Source: Pseudomonas silvicola (GTDB lineage: Bacteria; Pseudomonadota; Gammaproteobacteria; Pseudomonadales; Pseudomonadaceae). From it: a stretch of 64,000 bases of DNA. Below are positions 41,729 through 50,659 of the stretch, in pieces. Numbering within the stretch: position 1 is the stretch's first letter; every line of letters begins with the position of its first letter. The stretch covers positions 6,346,501 to 6,410,500 of the forward strand of contig NZ_CP093280.1 of the NCBI RefSeq assembly GCF_026651855.1, written 5' to 3'. The notes below the pieces were generated by a model that had not been told where the DNA came from, ran no database searches, and worked only from the letters and a program-made list of their open reading frames with translations. The position numbers and the translations under genes were made by a program.

Positions 41729-42535
41729 TCATTTGCCACCTCTATTTATTTTTAAATTAGCTATAAAAAAACTTCGCACCTGCCGAACCATTAGATTCCA
41801 ATCTCCCAACAGGCTCGAGGAAAAATAAATGCGCGCAAAACTTCCCCACTCACTGAGGGCAAGCGACCCCGAACAATCATCCATATCTTGAGGTGACACT
41901 CGCCAACTGCACTCTGCTACGAACAAGACCTTCCCGTTCACCTCCCACCAAAAAACATGAACGCCAACTTTCAGTGGTTCACCCCGTTCGCTTTCCAAAA
42001 CAACGCGATGCAGACCTAGTGCTTCGTCAAAATCCCTACCCCCCAATCTCCTGAAATGACCCCTCTCTAAATCCAGATCCAACAGCCACCGCAGATCGTT
42101 TCCACGCAAACCTGAGGGACGATATCCAACTTCAATCCACGCGTTCCCACGCTTGGAAAAATAGGTGGCCCCCGCAGGCTCCATCTCAGGCCACGACATC
42201 CTCAATGGCAACGAATGAAGATTTGCGTCACAGCCTGTTTTATTATTGATAAAGCCAGGCTCCCACGAGCTTTTTCCCTCATATTCCGCCCAAAACTTGA
42301 TGTAATTCTTGTCCACTTCGATGACATTCCCACTCAACTTTCCACATTGAGTTTCACCGTTCCAATAGCCATACAACAGCTTCTGCTTCTCTGCCCACTC
42401 CTCGGTGGTGTACAGCCCTTTCTCCCAGGCAATAGAGGGCCACACCCCTCCCCATCCGAAAAAGCTGATGAGCAGAACTTTCAAGCAAAGGTACCAACTT
42501 ATCGCAAACCGGAAGAACAGCCAGGCATTGCGCAT
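41729..42535 (-). CDS. Unknown membrane-anchored protein in the type I secretion operon (268 aa)
   Basis: The protein has one N-terminal hydrophobic segment (FRFAISWYLCLKVLLISFFG, residues 7-26) that can act as an uncleaved anchor or signal. The rest is a soluble domain rich in Trp and charged residues, with three or four Cys (QCGKL, KTGCD, AECSW, DDCSG) that could pair if periplasmic. I recognise no family. Its stop overlaps the start of the giant substrate (ATGA) and it lies 18 bp after the membrane-fusion gene, so it is co-translated with the secretion system. Base composition looks less GC-rich than the neighbours. Roles such as immunity, chaperone or retention factor are speculation. Confidence 0.75.
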   Translation of the reverse strand: MRNAWLFFRFAISWYLCLKVLLISFFGWGGVWPSIAWEKGLYTTEEWAEKQKLLYGYWNGETQCGKLSGNVIEVDKNYIKFWAEYEGKSSWEPGFINNKTGCDANLHSLPLRMSWPEMEPAGATYFSKRGNAWIEVGYRPSGLRGNDLRWLLDLDLERGHFRRLGGRDFDEALGLHRVVLESERGEPLKVGVHVFWWEVNGKVLFVAECSWRVSPQDMDDCSGSLALSEWGSFARIYFSSSLLGDWNLMVRQVRSFFIANLKINRGGK

Positions 42536-42553
42536 GAATGCATCCTCCTTTAC

Positions 42554-43975
42554 CTATCGCTCGCGCAAACTTTCCTGCGCATGCTGTTGCAGTGGGCTCA
42601 AGAAATAACTGATCACCCGACGCTTATCGGTGATGACTTCCGCGCGCACCGCCATGCCGGGCGATAACGGAAACCGTTGTTCGCCGAGCAGTAAAAAGTT
42701 TCTGCCAAGCTGTAACCGTGCGCTGTAGACCAACCCCAGGCGCTCGTCCTCGATGGCGTCATCGGAAATGCTGAGAACCGTAGCGGGTATCAATCCGTAC
42801 TTGGTAAAGGGAAAGGTCTCAACTTTTATTTCGACAGGCTGCCCAATTCGCACAAACCCGACGTCTTTATTCTCCAGCAGTACCTGCGCCTCCAACGGTT
42901 GGTCACGAGGGACAACTACCATCAAGCGCTGTGCAGGGGTGACCACACCACCTTCCGTGTGCACGGCCAACTCCTGCACTGTGCCGTCGACGGGGGCATG
43001 CAGTTGCCGAAGGCCGTGGCGACGCTCGGCTTTTATCAACTCCTGAGCCAAACCGGCGGCTTGCTGTTGGGATTCGTTGTAGAGATCCAGCATGGCTCGC
43101 CGTGTCTGGGCGGTGACGCTGCGACTGCGATGCTCCGCGGCTTTTTTCAGTGCCTTGAGTTCGTCGACGCGCACCAGCAAGGTGGCCCGCTCTCGTTCTT
43201 GTGCCAGACGCAACTGTTCCTTTTCAAGGTACGCATGTTTGGCGACGTATTGACGATCAAGCAGTTTGCGATAATCCGCAGCCAACTGGCGGGTGATGGG
43301 CAGTGTCTGTTCAAGCGAGCGTAGCGACGCTTGGGCAGACCGAATTTCCGCAGAGCGTTGTTCTATCTCTGCTTCCACTTGGGCCAAGGCACTGCGGTAC
43401 TCCTGATACTGCCCGGTGACCCAGCGCGCCGCATCCTCCACTTTCGCAGCGGACGCATCGGGCATCCGCTCGGTCATCAAGCGTGGAGGCATGTCTTGAG
43501 CCAGCGCCTCCAGCAGCGCCTGTGCCCTGGCGCTGTCGATTTGCACCGCAGATAACTCACTGCGCAGGCGCACCAATTCAGCAGTAGTGATCTGAGACTC
43601 CAGTTCGATCAACAATTGCCCGGCTGTAACAGCTTGCCCGTCCTGCACATGGATGGCCTTGACCACCGCCACTTCATTGGGCTGAATGACCTTCGATTTG
43701 CCACTGGGTACGATCTTGCCGGTGCCGGTAGCGACCACATCCAACTTGCCAATGCAGGCCCACAGCACGGCAATGGCCGCAAACGCCATCAACGTAAACG
43801 CCACGTAGCGAGGCAACGGGTGTACGGGCGTTTCCTGTATGGCCAGGGCCGCTGGCAGAAACTGCACTTCATGCAACGGCCGCATTTCGTCCTGCGCGGT
43901 ATTGCGCAAGCGCCAGGCCTGGTGGAATGAGCGCCAGTATTCTCGGCACCTGAAAGCGAGTTCGCTGGGGCTCAT
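42554..43975 (-). CDS. Type I secretion membrane-fusion protein (HlyD family)
   Basis: The 473-residue protein has one transmembrane helix (about residues 58-80, ending WACIGKLDVVATGTGKI) after a cytoplasmic N-terminus. A lipoyl-like half follows (VVKAIHVQDGQAVTAGQLLIELE), then a long alpha-helical hairpin with coiled-coil character (about 110-300), the second lipoyl half (LHAPVDGTVQELAVHTEGGVV) and a beta-barrel domain. It bridges the ABC transporter to an outer-membrane TolC-like channel, which is not in this window. The start at 43975 overlaps the upstream stop by 4 bp. Confidence 0.93.
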   Translation of the reverse strand: MSPSELAFRCREYWRSFHQAWRLRNTAQDEMRPLHEVQFLPAALAIQETPVHPLPRYVAFTLMAFAAIAVLWACIGKLDVVATGTGKIVPSGKSKVIQPNEVAVVKAIHVQDGQAVTAGQLLIELESQITTAELVRLRSELSAVQIDSARAQALLEALAQDMPPRLMTERMPDASAAKVEDAARWVTGQYQEYRSALAQVEAEIEQRSAEIRSAQASLRSLEQTLPITRQLAADYRKLLDRQYVAKHAYLEKEQLRLAQERERATLLVRVDELKALKKAAEHRSRSVTAQTRRAMLDLYNESQQQAAGLAQELIKAERRHGLRQLHAPVDGTVQELAVHTEGGVVTPAQRLMVVVPRDQPLEAQVLLENKDVGFVRIGQPVEIKVETFPFTKYGLIPATVLSISDDAIEDERLGLVYSARLQLGRNFLLLGEQRFPLSPGMAVRAEVITDKRRVISYFLSPLQQHAQESLRER

Positions 43976-46128
43976 GGTTGCCCTCCCTGCTGCAGACAAC
44001 GCAACCGGGCGTACTGCCCTCCGGCATCGATCAGCGCCTGGTGGCTGCCTTCCTCGACAATGGCACCCCGATCCATCACCACAATGCGATCGGCATCTCG
44101 CACAGCCGAGAGCCTATGGGCGATGATGATCACCGTTCGGCCGCGACAGATCGACCGCATGTTGTCCTGCACAATGCGCTCGGACTCATAATCCAAGGCA
44201 CTGGTGGCCTCGTCGAACACCAATATCCTGGGGTCGCCCATCAACGCGCGGGCGATGGCTATGCGCTGCCGCTGCCCGCCAGAGAGGGAAGCGCCCTGTT
44301 CGCCCACCGGGGTGTCATAGCCCTGGGGCAACTGCAGGATGAACTCGTGCGCCCCGGAGAGCTTCGCCGCCTGGACGATCGCCTCCAGAGGAGCCCCTGG
44401 ATCAGCCAGGGCGATGTTGTCGCGGATACTGCGCTGGAACAACCGATTGTCCTGCAGCACAACACCGATCTGCCGGCGCAGGGAACCGCAATCCACCATC
44501 GCCAGGTCCATGCCGTCGATGCGGATGCTGCCTTGCTGGGGGCTGTGCATGCATTGGACTAACTTGGCCAATGTACTTTTACCGGACCCCGATCGCCCTA
44601 CGACACCTAGCACCTCGCCTGGCGCGACGCTGAAGCTGACCCCGCTCAAGGCATCTTCCATTTCAGGGCGGTAGCGAAAACACACGTTCTCGAATTCGAT
44701 CTGTCCTGCAATCACCGGCATGGGCGTGCGCGACAGGCGCCCAGCTTCAGGATGGGTATTGAGGATGTCCCCCAGCCGCCGGGTGGAAATAGCAATCTGC
44801 TGGAACTGCGTCCAAAGCTGGGCCAGCCGCATGATCGGCTGGGAGACGCGCCCGGCCAACAGGTTGAACGCTACCAATTGCCCGACGCTCAGGTCACCAG
44901 ACATCACCAACCTGGCCCCCAGCCACAGCGTTGCCACCGTGACCAGTTTGCCAATCAAGCCTACTGACTCATTGGCCAGGGTGGAAAGGTTTTGAGTACG
45001 GAAGCTGGCACCGACATAAGCGGCCAGCTGATTGTCCCAGCAGCGGCGGGTTTGCGGCTCGACCGCCATGGATTTAAGGGTATCGATGCCGCTGATGCTC
45101 TCTACCAGAAATGCCTGGTTCTGCGCCCCTCGGTCAAAGCTCTCGTTGAGGCGGATTCGCAACAACGGAGTGACCAGCAGGGAAACAAGGAAGTACAACG
45201 GCAATGACAAGACAACCAGAGCGGTCAGTTGGAGGCTGTACATCGCCATGACCACCAGGAACACCACTGAAAACACGACGTCGAGTACCACAGTGAGGCA
45301 GTTGCCCGTCAGAAAGCTGCGGATGTTCTCCAGCTCCCTGACCCTGGCGACCGAATCGCCCACACGGCGTGCTTGAAAGTACGCCAACGGCAACGAGAGC
45401 AGATGCCGGAACAGGCGCGCGCCCAGCTCAACATCGATGCGACTGGCGGTATGGGCAAAAATATAGGTGCGCAGCCCGCTGAGGACCGTCTCGAAACACA
45501 TGACCGCCAGCAAGCCGATGGCGATGACATCCAGGGTGGTCAAGCCTCGATGGACCAGGACCTTGTCCATCACCACCTGGAAGAACAGTGGGGTGACCAG
45601 ACCGAATACCTGAAGCACCATTGAGACGAGCAGCACCTCGCCCAGCAGCTTGCGATGCTTGATCAATGCCGGGAAGAACCACGTGAAGCCAAAACGCTGC
45701 GGTGTCCCGCTATCCTTGGCCGCGGCTCGCACCAGCAGCAGACCGCCCTGCCATCGTTTTTTCAGCTGGTCCAGACTCAGGGTTTCTTCGCGCAGATGGG
45801 CAGGGTCGAAGATAAGTATCTGGTCGTGCTCGGCCTTGGCAATGATGAAATACCCGCCGCAGGCATCTTCTGCAATCGCCGGAAGTGGCGTGCGATCCAG
45901 GCGCGTGGCGCTACAACGTATCCGCCTGGCTTCAAGGCCCAGGCTGCCGGCAGCCAGCAACAGCTCCTGCACACCGAACAAGCGGCCATCGTCAGCGAAT
46001 TCGCGACGCAGCTGCTCCGGGCAGGCCGCAATGTTGAACAGCCTTGCCAGCATCACCAGGCACGTGATGCCGGTGTCAGCCGGGGGCGCAGGGGCAGCGG
46101 GCACATCCTTGTCAGTCATGGTTTCCAT
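43972..46128 (-). CDS. Type I secretion ABC transporter with degenerate C39-like domain (HlyB type)
   Basis: The 718-residue protein has an N-terminal C39-like domain, a six-helix membrane domain, and an ATPase with Walker A VVGRSGSGKST, signature LSGGQRQRIAIARAL and Walker B ILVFDEATSALD. The peptidase-like domain reads DTGITCLVMLARLFN where true C39 peptidases have an active-site Cys after Asp. It is therefore the non-cleaving CLD type that holds RTX substrates, fitting the giant RTX protein in the operon. ATG codons at 46128 and 46119 are both plausible. Confidence 0.92.
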   Translation of the reverse strand: METMTDKDVPAAPAPPADTGITCLVMLARLFNIAACPEQLRREFADDGRLFGVQELLLAAGSLGLEARRIRCSATRLDRTPLPAIAEDACGGYFIIAKAEHDQILIFDPAHLREETLSLDQLKKRWQGGLLLVRAAAKDSGTPQRFGFTWFFPALIKHRKLLGEVLLVSMVLQVFGLVTPLFFQVVMDKVLVHRGLTTLDVIAIGLLAVMCFETVLSGLRTYIFAHTASRIDVELGARLFRHLLSLPLAYFQARRVGDSVARVRELENIRSFLTGNCLTVVLDVVFSVVFLVVMAMYSLQLTALVVLSLPLYFLVSLLVTPLLRIRLNESFDRGAQNQAFLVESISGIDTLKSMAVEPQTRRCWDNQLAAYVGASFRTQNLSTLANESVGLIGKLVTVATLWLGARLVMSGDLSVGQLVAFNLLAGRVSQPIMRLAQLWTQFQQIAISTRRLGDILNTHPEAGRLSRTPMPVIAGQIEFENVCFRYRPEMEDALSGVSFSVAPGEVLGVVGRSGSGKSTLAKLVQCMHSPQQGSIRIDGMDLAMVDCGSLRRQIGVVLQDNRLFQRSIRDNIALADPGAPLEAIVQAAKLSGAHEFILQLPQGYDTPVGEQGASLSGGQRQRIAIARALMGDPRILVFDEATSALDYESERIVQDNMRSICRGRTVIIIAHRLSAVRDADRIVVMDRGAIVEEGSHQALIDAGGQYARLRCLQQGGQP

Positions 46129-46253
46129 CCTTATCGATCAGGATGTGAAACTATGCTTATCCAGCGGCACGCAATACCCTACATCGTCTGATTCGGTTCC
46201 GGTAATACTGAAGGATCCGTCCTACACGCCCTCAATCCAGCCGGGGCAGGCCC

Positions 46254-46985
46254 TTATAGGGCCTGGGGCGCCAGCACGTCACCCAGCCAGGCACTGAGAT
46301 CCTCGATTTCGGTCTTGCTGATGGAGTGCTTCAAGTCGGCGTAGGCATGGAAGTCCGGCTCCAGGCCCAGCTCATGCAGGATGCGCTGGGCTTCGCTGGC
46401 GTCGGTGAATGGCACCTGCGGGTCGTCCACGCCATGGCCGATGAAGATCGCCAGCGACTTCAGCGCCGGGTCCGGTTTCAGCTCGCTGCGCAGTACCGGC
46501 AGGATCTTGCCACTCAACACTGCGATGCCCCGCACCGCCTGGGGTTCGCGCAGGCCCAGCTCGTAATTCATGATGGCGCCCTGGCTGAAGCCGATCAGCA
46601 CCACTTTCGACGTGTCGGTGTGGTACTTGGCCACGGCCTGGCTGATGAAGTCCTTGAGCGTTTGGCGGCTGCTGGCCAGGTCCGCGGGGACGCCGTCGTA
46701 GGGGCCGTCGCCCTGGCGGTGAAACCACTGGTAGCTGCCCTCTTCCAGGGTCTGCGGGGCGCGCACCGACAGGTAGGTGTAGCCGTCGGGCAGCGAGTCT
46801 TTCAGCTCGAAGAGGTCGGCCTCGTTGCTGCCGTAGCCATGCAGGAAGATCACTAGCGGCTTGCCGCGCGTGACCGTCGGCGCCTGTTCCAGGTAGTTCA
46901 ACGGCAGGTCGGTGTGCAGCACGGGGTCGGCGGCGTGGGCCAGGCCCGACACCAGCAACAGCGCAAGGGCCATTCGTTTGATCAT
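46254..46985 (-). CDS. Periplasmic phospholipase/carboxylesterase-family hydrolase
   Basis: The 243-residue protein has a Sec signal peptide (MIKRMALALLLVSGLAHA). The alpha/beta hydrolase core has IFLHGYGSNEADL, the nucleophile elbow GFSQGAIM, the acid in GHGVDDPQVP and the His in LKHSISKTEIEDL, the pattern of the PF02230 carboxylesterases. Most family members are cytoplasmic, so the signal peptide is notable. The start overlaps the end of the methyltransferase gene by 4 bp (ATGA). Confidence 0.88.
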   Translation of the reverse strand: MIKRMALALLLVSGLAHAADPVLHTDLPLNYLEQAPTVTRGKPLVIFLHGYGSNEADLFELKDSLPDGYTYLSVRAPQTLEEGSYQWFHRQGDGPYDGVPADLASSRQTLKDFISQAVAKYHTDTSKVVLIGFSQGAIMNYELGLREPQAVRGIAVLSGKILPVLRSELKPDPALKSLAIFIGHGVDDPQVPFTDASEAQRILHELGLEPDFHAYADLKHSISKTEIEDLSAWLGDVLAPQAL

Positions 46986-47758
46986 GGAGTCTCCGATTTA
47001 ACTGCGCAGAAGGCAGCGGTCGTATAAGGGACAGTGACTTCGGCCTTGCCGGCCAGCAGAGGTTCACTGGCGATCAATGCGCGCACCTGGGCGTCCACCG
47101 CTTCGCGCTGGGCAGCGGGAAGCCCGGCGATGAAGCTGGTGGAGCGCACGCGGTCGAGGATTACCGCGTCAGGGCTGCCGGTGTGGCCGTTGCCGAAATG
47201 GGCGTGCTGCAGCGCGCTGAAGCCGGGCGCGGGGAATACCTGGCGCCAGGCGCCGCTGTAGTAACGGGGCGTGTCGCCTTCGTACTGGTTGACCAGCGCG
47301 TCGAGGCGCGCCACCCACGGCACGCTGTTGTCACGCAGGTTCCACACCAGGCCCAGGCGGCCGCCGGGCTTGAGCACGCGGCGGATTTCGGCCACGGCTT
47401 CAGGGGTGGCGAACCAGTGGAACGACTGCGCGCACACCACCGCGTCCAGGGAGGAATCGGGCAGCGGAATGGCGTCGGCGCGGCCATCCAGGGCCTGCAC
47501 ATGGCCATAGGTGGCATGGAGTTTCTCACGCATGGCCGGCACCGGCTCCACCGCCACCACGCGGGCGCCGGTGGCCAGCAGCCGCGCGGTGAACTTGCCG
47601 GTGCCGGCACCCAGGTCCAGCACCGTGCTGCCGGTGTGCAGGCCGAGGGTGTCGCGCAGCCAGGCATCCAGCACCGGCGGGTAGTCCGGGCGGCCGCGAG
47701 CGTAGGTGTCGGCGGTAACCGGGGTGTCGTAGCCTTCGGCGGCGTGGTGAATGCTCAT
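46982..47758 (-). CDS. Class I SAM-dependent methyltransferase
   Basis: The 258-residue protein has a clear SAM motif I, VLDLGAGTGKFTARLLATGARVVAVEP, then ALDGRADAIPLPDSSLDAVV and LKPGGRLGLVWN. This is the UbiE/type-11 fold. The opening (YARGRPDYPPVLDAWL) matches the group of small-molecule methyltransferases of unknown substrate. It is translationally coupled to the esterase. Confidence 0.88.
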   Translation of the reverse strand: MSIHHAAEGYDTPVTADTYARGRPDYPPVLDAWLRDTLGLHTGSTVLDLGAGTGKFTARLLATGARVVAVEPVPAMREKLHATYGHVQALDGRADAIPLPDSSLDAVVCAQSFHWFATPEAVAEIRRVLKPGGRLGLVWNLRDNSVPWVARLDALVNQYEGDTPRYYSGAWRQVFPAPGFSALQHAHFGNGHTGSPDAVILDRVRSTSFIAGLPAAQREAVDAQVRALIASEPLLAGKAEVTVPYTTAAFCAVKSETP

Positions 47759-47840
47759 GGTGCGCCCCTGCAGGGTGGGAAGTGCATCATCATAGGCTGC
47801 GGCTGCGTATCACACAAAATCCCGAGCCCCCCCACGACGA

Positions 47841-48809
47841 TCAAACGTTTCCACCACGGCCGGCGAAGCGCTTGCGGTATTCGGCGGGGCTCACGCCCAC
47901 AGCCTTGCTGAAGGCGCGGCGCAGGGTGTCGGCGTTGGCGAAGCCGCAGTGGGCTGCCACCTGTTTGGGGGGTTCATGACCCTGTTCCAGGCGTTCGCGG
48001 GCGGCCTGTATGCGGGCCTGCTCGACCCAACTGGCCGGCGTTTCACCGACCTCCTGATGGAACAGCCGGGCGAAGTGCCGCGGGCTGAGGCCGGCGCGTG
48101 CAGCCAGGGCCTTGATGCTGTGGTCCTCGGCCGGGTGCGCGGCCACATAGCGCTGCACCTCTTGCAACGCCGAGCGCCCGGCCGGCAGCGATTCGCCCTT
48201 GCGGCTGAACTGCAACTGGCCGCCGGGGCGCTTGAAAAACATCACCAGCTGGCTGGCCACCCGACGGGCAAGGTCGGCGCCCAGGTCTTCTTCCACCAGC
48301 GCCAGGGCCAGGTCCAGGCCGGCAGTTACCCCTGCCGCCGTGCGCAGCTTGCCGTCGCGCACGTGAATAGCGTCGGCGTCCACCGTTACCCGCGGGTAGC
48401 GCTGGGCCAGGGCGGCGGCATGGGCCCAGTGGGTGGTGACCTGGCGTCCATCCAGCAAACCGGCCGCAGCCAGGGCGAAGGCCCCAGTGCACACCGAGCC
48501 GAAGCGCCGCGCCTGCGCGGCATGCTGGCGCAGCCACCCCAGGGTCGCGGCGCTGCACCAGGCGGCCGGGGCGCTGGGGGCGCCGGCGACCAGTAGCGTG
48601 TCGATGCCAGCCAGGGGCTGGGCCGTGGTGGCGTCGGCCAGTAGCCGGGCGCCCGACGAGCTGGTCACCGGGCCACCGGCACACGCCACCAGCAGCAAAC
48701 GGTAGTGGTCACGGCCGAGCTCGCGGTTGGCCTCGGCGAACACATCCAGCGGGCCGCTGACGTCGAGCAGTTGCACGCCGGGCAGGGCCAGCACGGCAAT
48801 GGTGGTCAT
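47841..48809 (-). CDS. GlxA-type AraC-family regulator (DJ-1/PfpI domain + HTH)
   Basis: The 322-residue protein has an N-terminal DJ-1/PfpI-like domain (MTTIAVLALPGVQLLDVSGP, then GSVCTGAFALAAAGLLDGRQVTTHW) and a C-terminal AraC double helix-turn-helix (LAARAGLSPRHFARLFHQEVG; VAAHCGFANADTLRRAFSKAVGVSPAEYR). It is divergent from the HD-domain gene, 110 bp away, which may be its target. Confidence 0.9.
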   Translation of the reverse strand: MTTIAVLALPGVQLLDVSGPLDVFAEANRELGRDHYRLLLVACAGGPVTSSSGARLLADATTAQPLAGIDTLLVAGAPSAPAAWCSAATLGWLRQHAAQARRFGSVCTGAFALAAAGLLDGRQVTTHWAHAAALAQRYPRVTVDADAIHVRDGKLRTAAGVTAGLDLALALVEEDLGADLARRVASQLVMFFKRPGGQLQFSRKGESLPAGRSALQEVQRYVAAHPAEDHSIKALAARAGLSPRHFARLFHQEVGETPASWVEQARIQAARERLEQGHEPPKQVAAHCGFANADTLRRAFSKAVGVSPAEYRKRFAGRGGNV

Positions 48810-48919
48810 GAGGTCCGTCCGGGAAGGAAAATGGCAGTATATGACGTATTGCGCCGATTGAGGCCATCCCCGGACGACCGGATACTGGGCTTACCCACTC
48901 ACAGCGCAGGTACTCAGTC

Positions 48920-49561
48920 ATGACCTTCACCCTCGACGACATCCGCATCCCCGACACCGCCATGGCCCGCGAAATCACCGAACTGGTGCGCGACACGGAA
49001 TCGGAACTGCTGTTTCACCACTCCAGCCGGGTGTACTACTTCGGCGCCCTGGCCGGGCGCAAGCGCGGGCTGACATTCGATGCCGAGCTGCTGTATGCCG
49101 GCTGCATGTTCCATGACATGGGCCTGACCCATCGGTGCAGCAGCGCCTGCGAGCGCTTCGAAGTGGACGGCGCCAACGCCGCCCGTGACTTTCTCAAGGG
49201 CCACCACATCGACCAGCACGACATCGACACCGTCTGGACCGCCATCGCCCTGCATACCACCCCGGGCATTCCCCAGCACATGCACCCGGTGGTGGCACTG
49301 GTGACCGCTGGCGTGGAGATGGACGTGCTGGGGCTGACCTACCCGCAGTACAGCAACGCCGAACGCGATGCCATCGTCGCCGCCCATCCGCGCAGCGCGC
49401 AGTTCAAGGAGGACATCATTCAGGCGTTCTACGACGGCATCAAGCACAAGCCCGAGACGACGTTTGGCAACGTCAAGGCCGATGTGCTGGCCGACAAGGA
49501 CCCGGCCTTCGTGCGCGGCAACTTCTGCCAGGTGATCCGTGGGTCGGGCTGGAAAGGATGA
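48920..49561 (+). CDS. HD-domain metal-dependent hydrolase (cyanamide hydratase-like)
   Basis: The 213-residue cytoplasmic protein has His in LLFHHSSRVYYFG, the HD pair in CMFHDMGLT, a further His in IALHTTPGI and an Asp in VEMDVLG. The motif RFEVDGANAARDFL is shared with the HD family that includes fungal/plant cyanamide hydratases, so nitrile-like hydration is one option. It lies between two GlxA-type regulators. Confidence 0.8.
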   Translation: MTFTLDDIRIPDTAMAREITELVRDTESELLFHHSSRVYYFGALAGRKRGLTFDAELLYAGCMFHDMGLTHRCSSACERFEVDGANAARDFLKGHHIDQHDIDTVWTAIALHTTPGIPQHMHPVVALVTAGVEMDVLGLTYPQYSNAERDAIVAAHPRSAQFKEDIIQAFYDGIKHKPETTFGNVKADVLADKDPAFVRGNFCQVIRGSGWKG

Positions 49562-49572
49562 GCAAGGCCGCG

Positions 49573-50595
49573 TCAGCGGTGCGTGCGGTGGGCCAGAGGT
49601 TGCGCGGCGCTGGGGTCGCGGCCCGGTCCGCTGCTGCACAGGCGTGCATGGCAGCGGCGGTATTCGCTTGGTGCAAGGCCGGTGATACGCCGAAAGGTGA
49701 CGCGGAAGGTAGCTGGGTCCTGGTACCCCACCGTCCAGGCGATATGGTCCACCGTGTCATGGGTCCACTCCAGCATTTCCCGTGCCCGGCCTACCCGCAG
49801 TCGCTGGCAATACTGCGTGGGGTTCAACCCCGTGGCCGCGCGAAAACGGCGCAGCAGCGTACGCGCCTCCAGCCCCGCATGGGCCGCCATGCTGGCGATG
49901 CTGACGTCCACCGCGCCCTTGGCCTGCAGCCAGTGTTGCAGCCTCAGCACGGCACCATCGCCATGGCCGAGCACCGGGTTGAAATGTCCATCATCCTGGC
50001 CCTGATACTCCACGGCCAGAAAGTGCGCCGTCTGCTGCGCGACGCTGCCCCCCAGCAACCGCGCCACCAGGCGCAACCCCACTTCGGCCCACGCCATCAG
50101 GCCGGCGCTGGTGATCAGGTCACCGTCGTCGATGATAGGCGCATCAACCTCCACCTTCAGTGCAGGAAAAGCCTCGGCCAGTTGCCGCGCCTGGCTGGCA
50201 TGGGTGGTGACGCGGCGCCCATCCAGCAGGCCGGTTTCCGCCAGCAGGAAGGCACCGATGCACACGGCCGACAAAATCGCCCCCTGCCGATGCTGTTCGA
50301 TCAGCCAAGGGCAACAGGCCGACACGGTGCTAGCGTCGGGGTGAGCCGCCAGCGACGGCGGGATCACTACCGCGACCCGCCGGCCGCCATGACCGGGGTG
50401 GCTATCGAAAACCGGCGCGGGGGCCCCGCTGCCGGCCTGCCAGTGGCAGACCCGCAAGGGCAACCGACCACCGCCCTGCGCCGCCGCCAGCCGGTTGGCC
50501 ACCGCGAACAGGTCAGTCAGGCCATGCACCGCGGCCGCCTGTGCACCGGGGTAAGCCAGCACGGCGATTTCGAGGGTGTCCTGAACAGCGGGCAT
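49573..50595 (-). CDS. GlxA-type AraC-family regulator
   Basis: The 340-residue protein is started at 50595 (MPAVQDTLEIAVLAYPGAQA), because upstream sequence in this frame is unrelated. The DJ-1/PfpI domain has SAVCIGAFLLAETGLLDGRRVTTH. The C-terminal HTH has MAAHAGLEARTLLRRFRAATGLNPTQYCQRLRV and AWTVGYQDPATFRVTFRRITGLAPSEYR. It is convergent with the HD gene (11-bp gap) and upstream of its co-oriented neighbour's direction of reading. Confidence 0.88.
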   Translation of the reverse strand: MPAVQDTLEIAVLAYPGAQAAAVHGLTDLFAVANRLAAAQGGGRLPLRVCHWQAGSGAPAPVFDSHPGHGGRRVAVVIPPSLAAHPDASTVSACCPWLIEQHRQGAILSAVCIGAFLLAETGLLDGRRVTTHASQARQLAEAFPALKVEVDAPIIDDGDLITSAGLMAWAEVGLRLVARLLGGSVAQQTAHFLAVEYQGQDDGHFNPVLGHGDGAVLRLQHWLQAKGAVDVSIASMAAHAGLEARTLLRRFRAATGLNPTQYCQRLRVGRAREMLEWTHDTVDHIAWTVGYQDPATFRVTFRRITGLAPSEYRRCHARLCSSGPGRDPSAAQPLAHRTHR

Positions 50596-50659
50596 GGGGA
50601 GAAGCTCCGGCGCAACGGCTAAGCCCCTAAGGTAGCCGAAATAGCCCCCCGCTGCGCGC

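Larger units (their letters stand above)
34821..41732 (-). pseudogene. Giant RTX/subtilase/P-domain protein exported by type I secretion, interrupted by an IS256-family element
   Basis: Pieces 41732-38219 and 36829-34821 join to an open frame of 1841 codons once the IS and one 8-bp repeat are removed. Approximate layout: unknown N-terminal region 1-330; a DLTGAGV/EF-hand-like region (VDTNGDLAITASD) 345-480; glycine-rich RTX repeats (GGGGNDVLSGG) 555-750; a cadherin/VCBS-like domain 790-890; an S8 peptidase domain 895-1190 with GTSFAAP; a proprotein-convertase P domain about 1200-1330; a second short RTX set (GDGDDTLIAG); and a C-terminal tail, the expected secretion signal. In the current state the N-terminal ORF runs into the IS and stops at 38154 (1192 residues), losing the P domain and tail. 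The start codon overlaps the upstream stop (ATGA). Confidence 0.88.
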
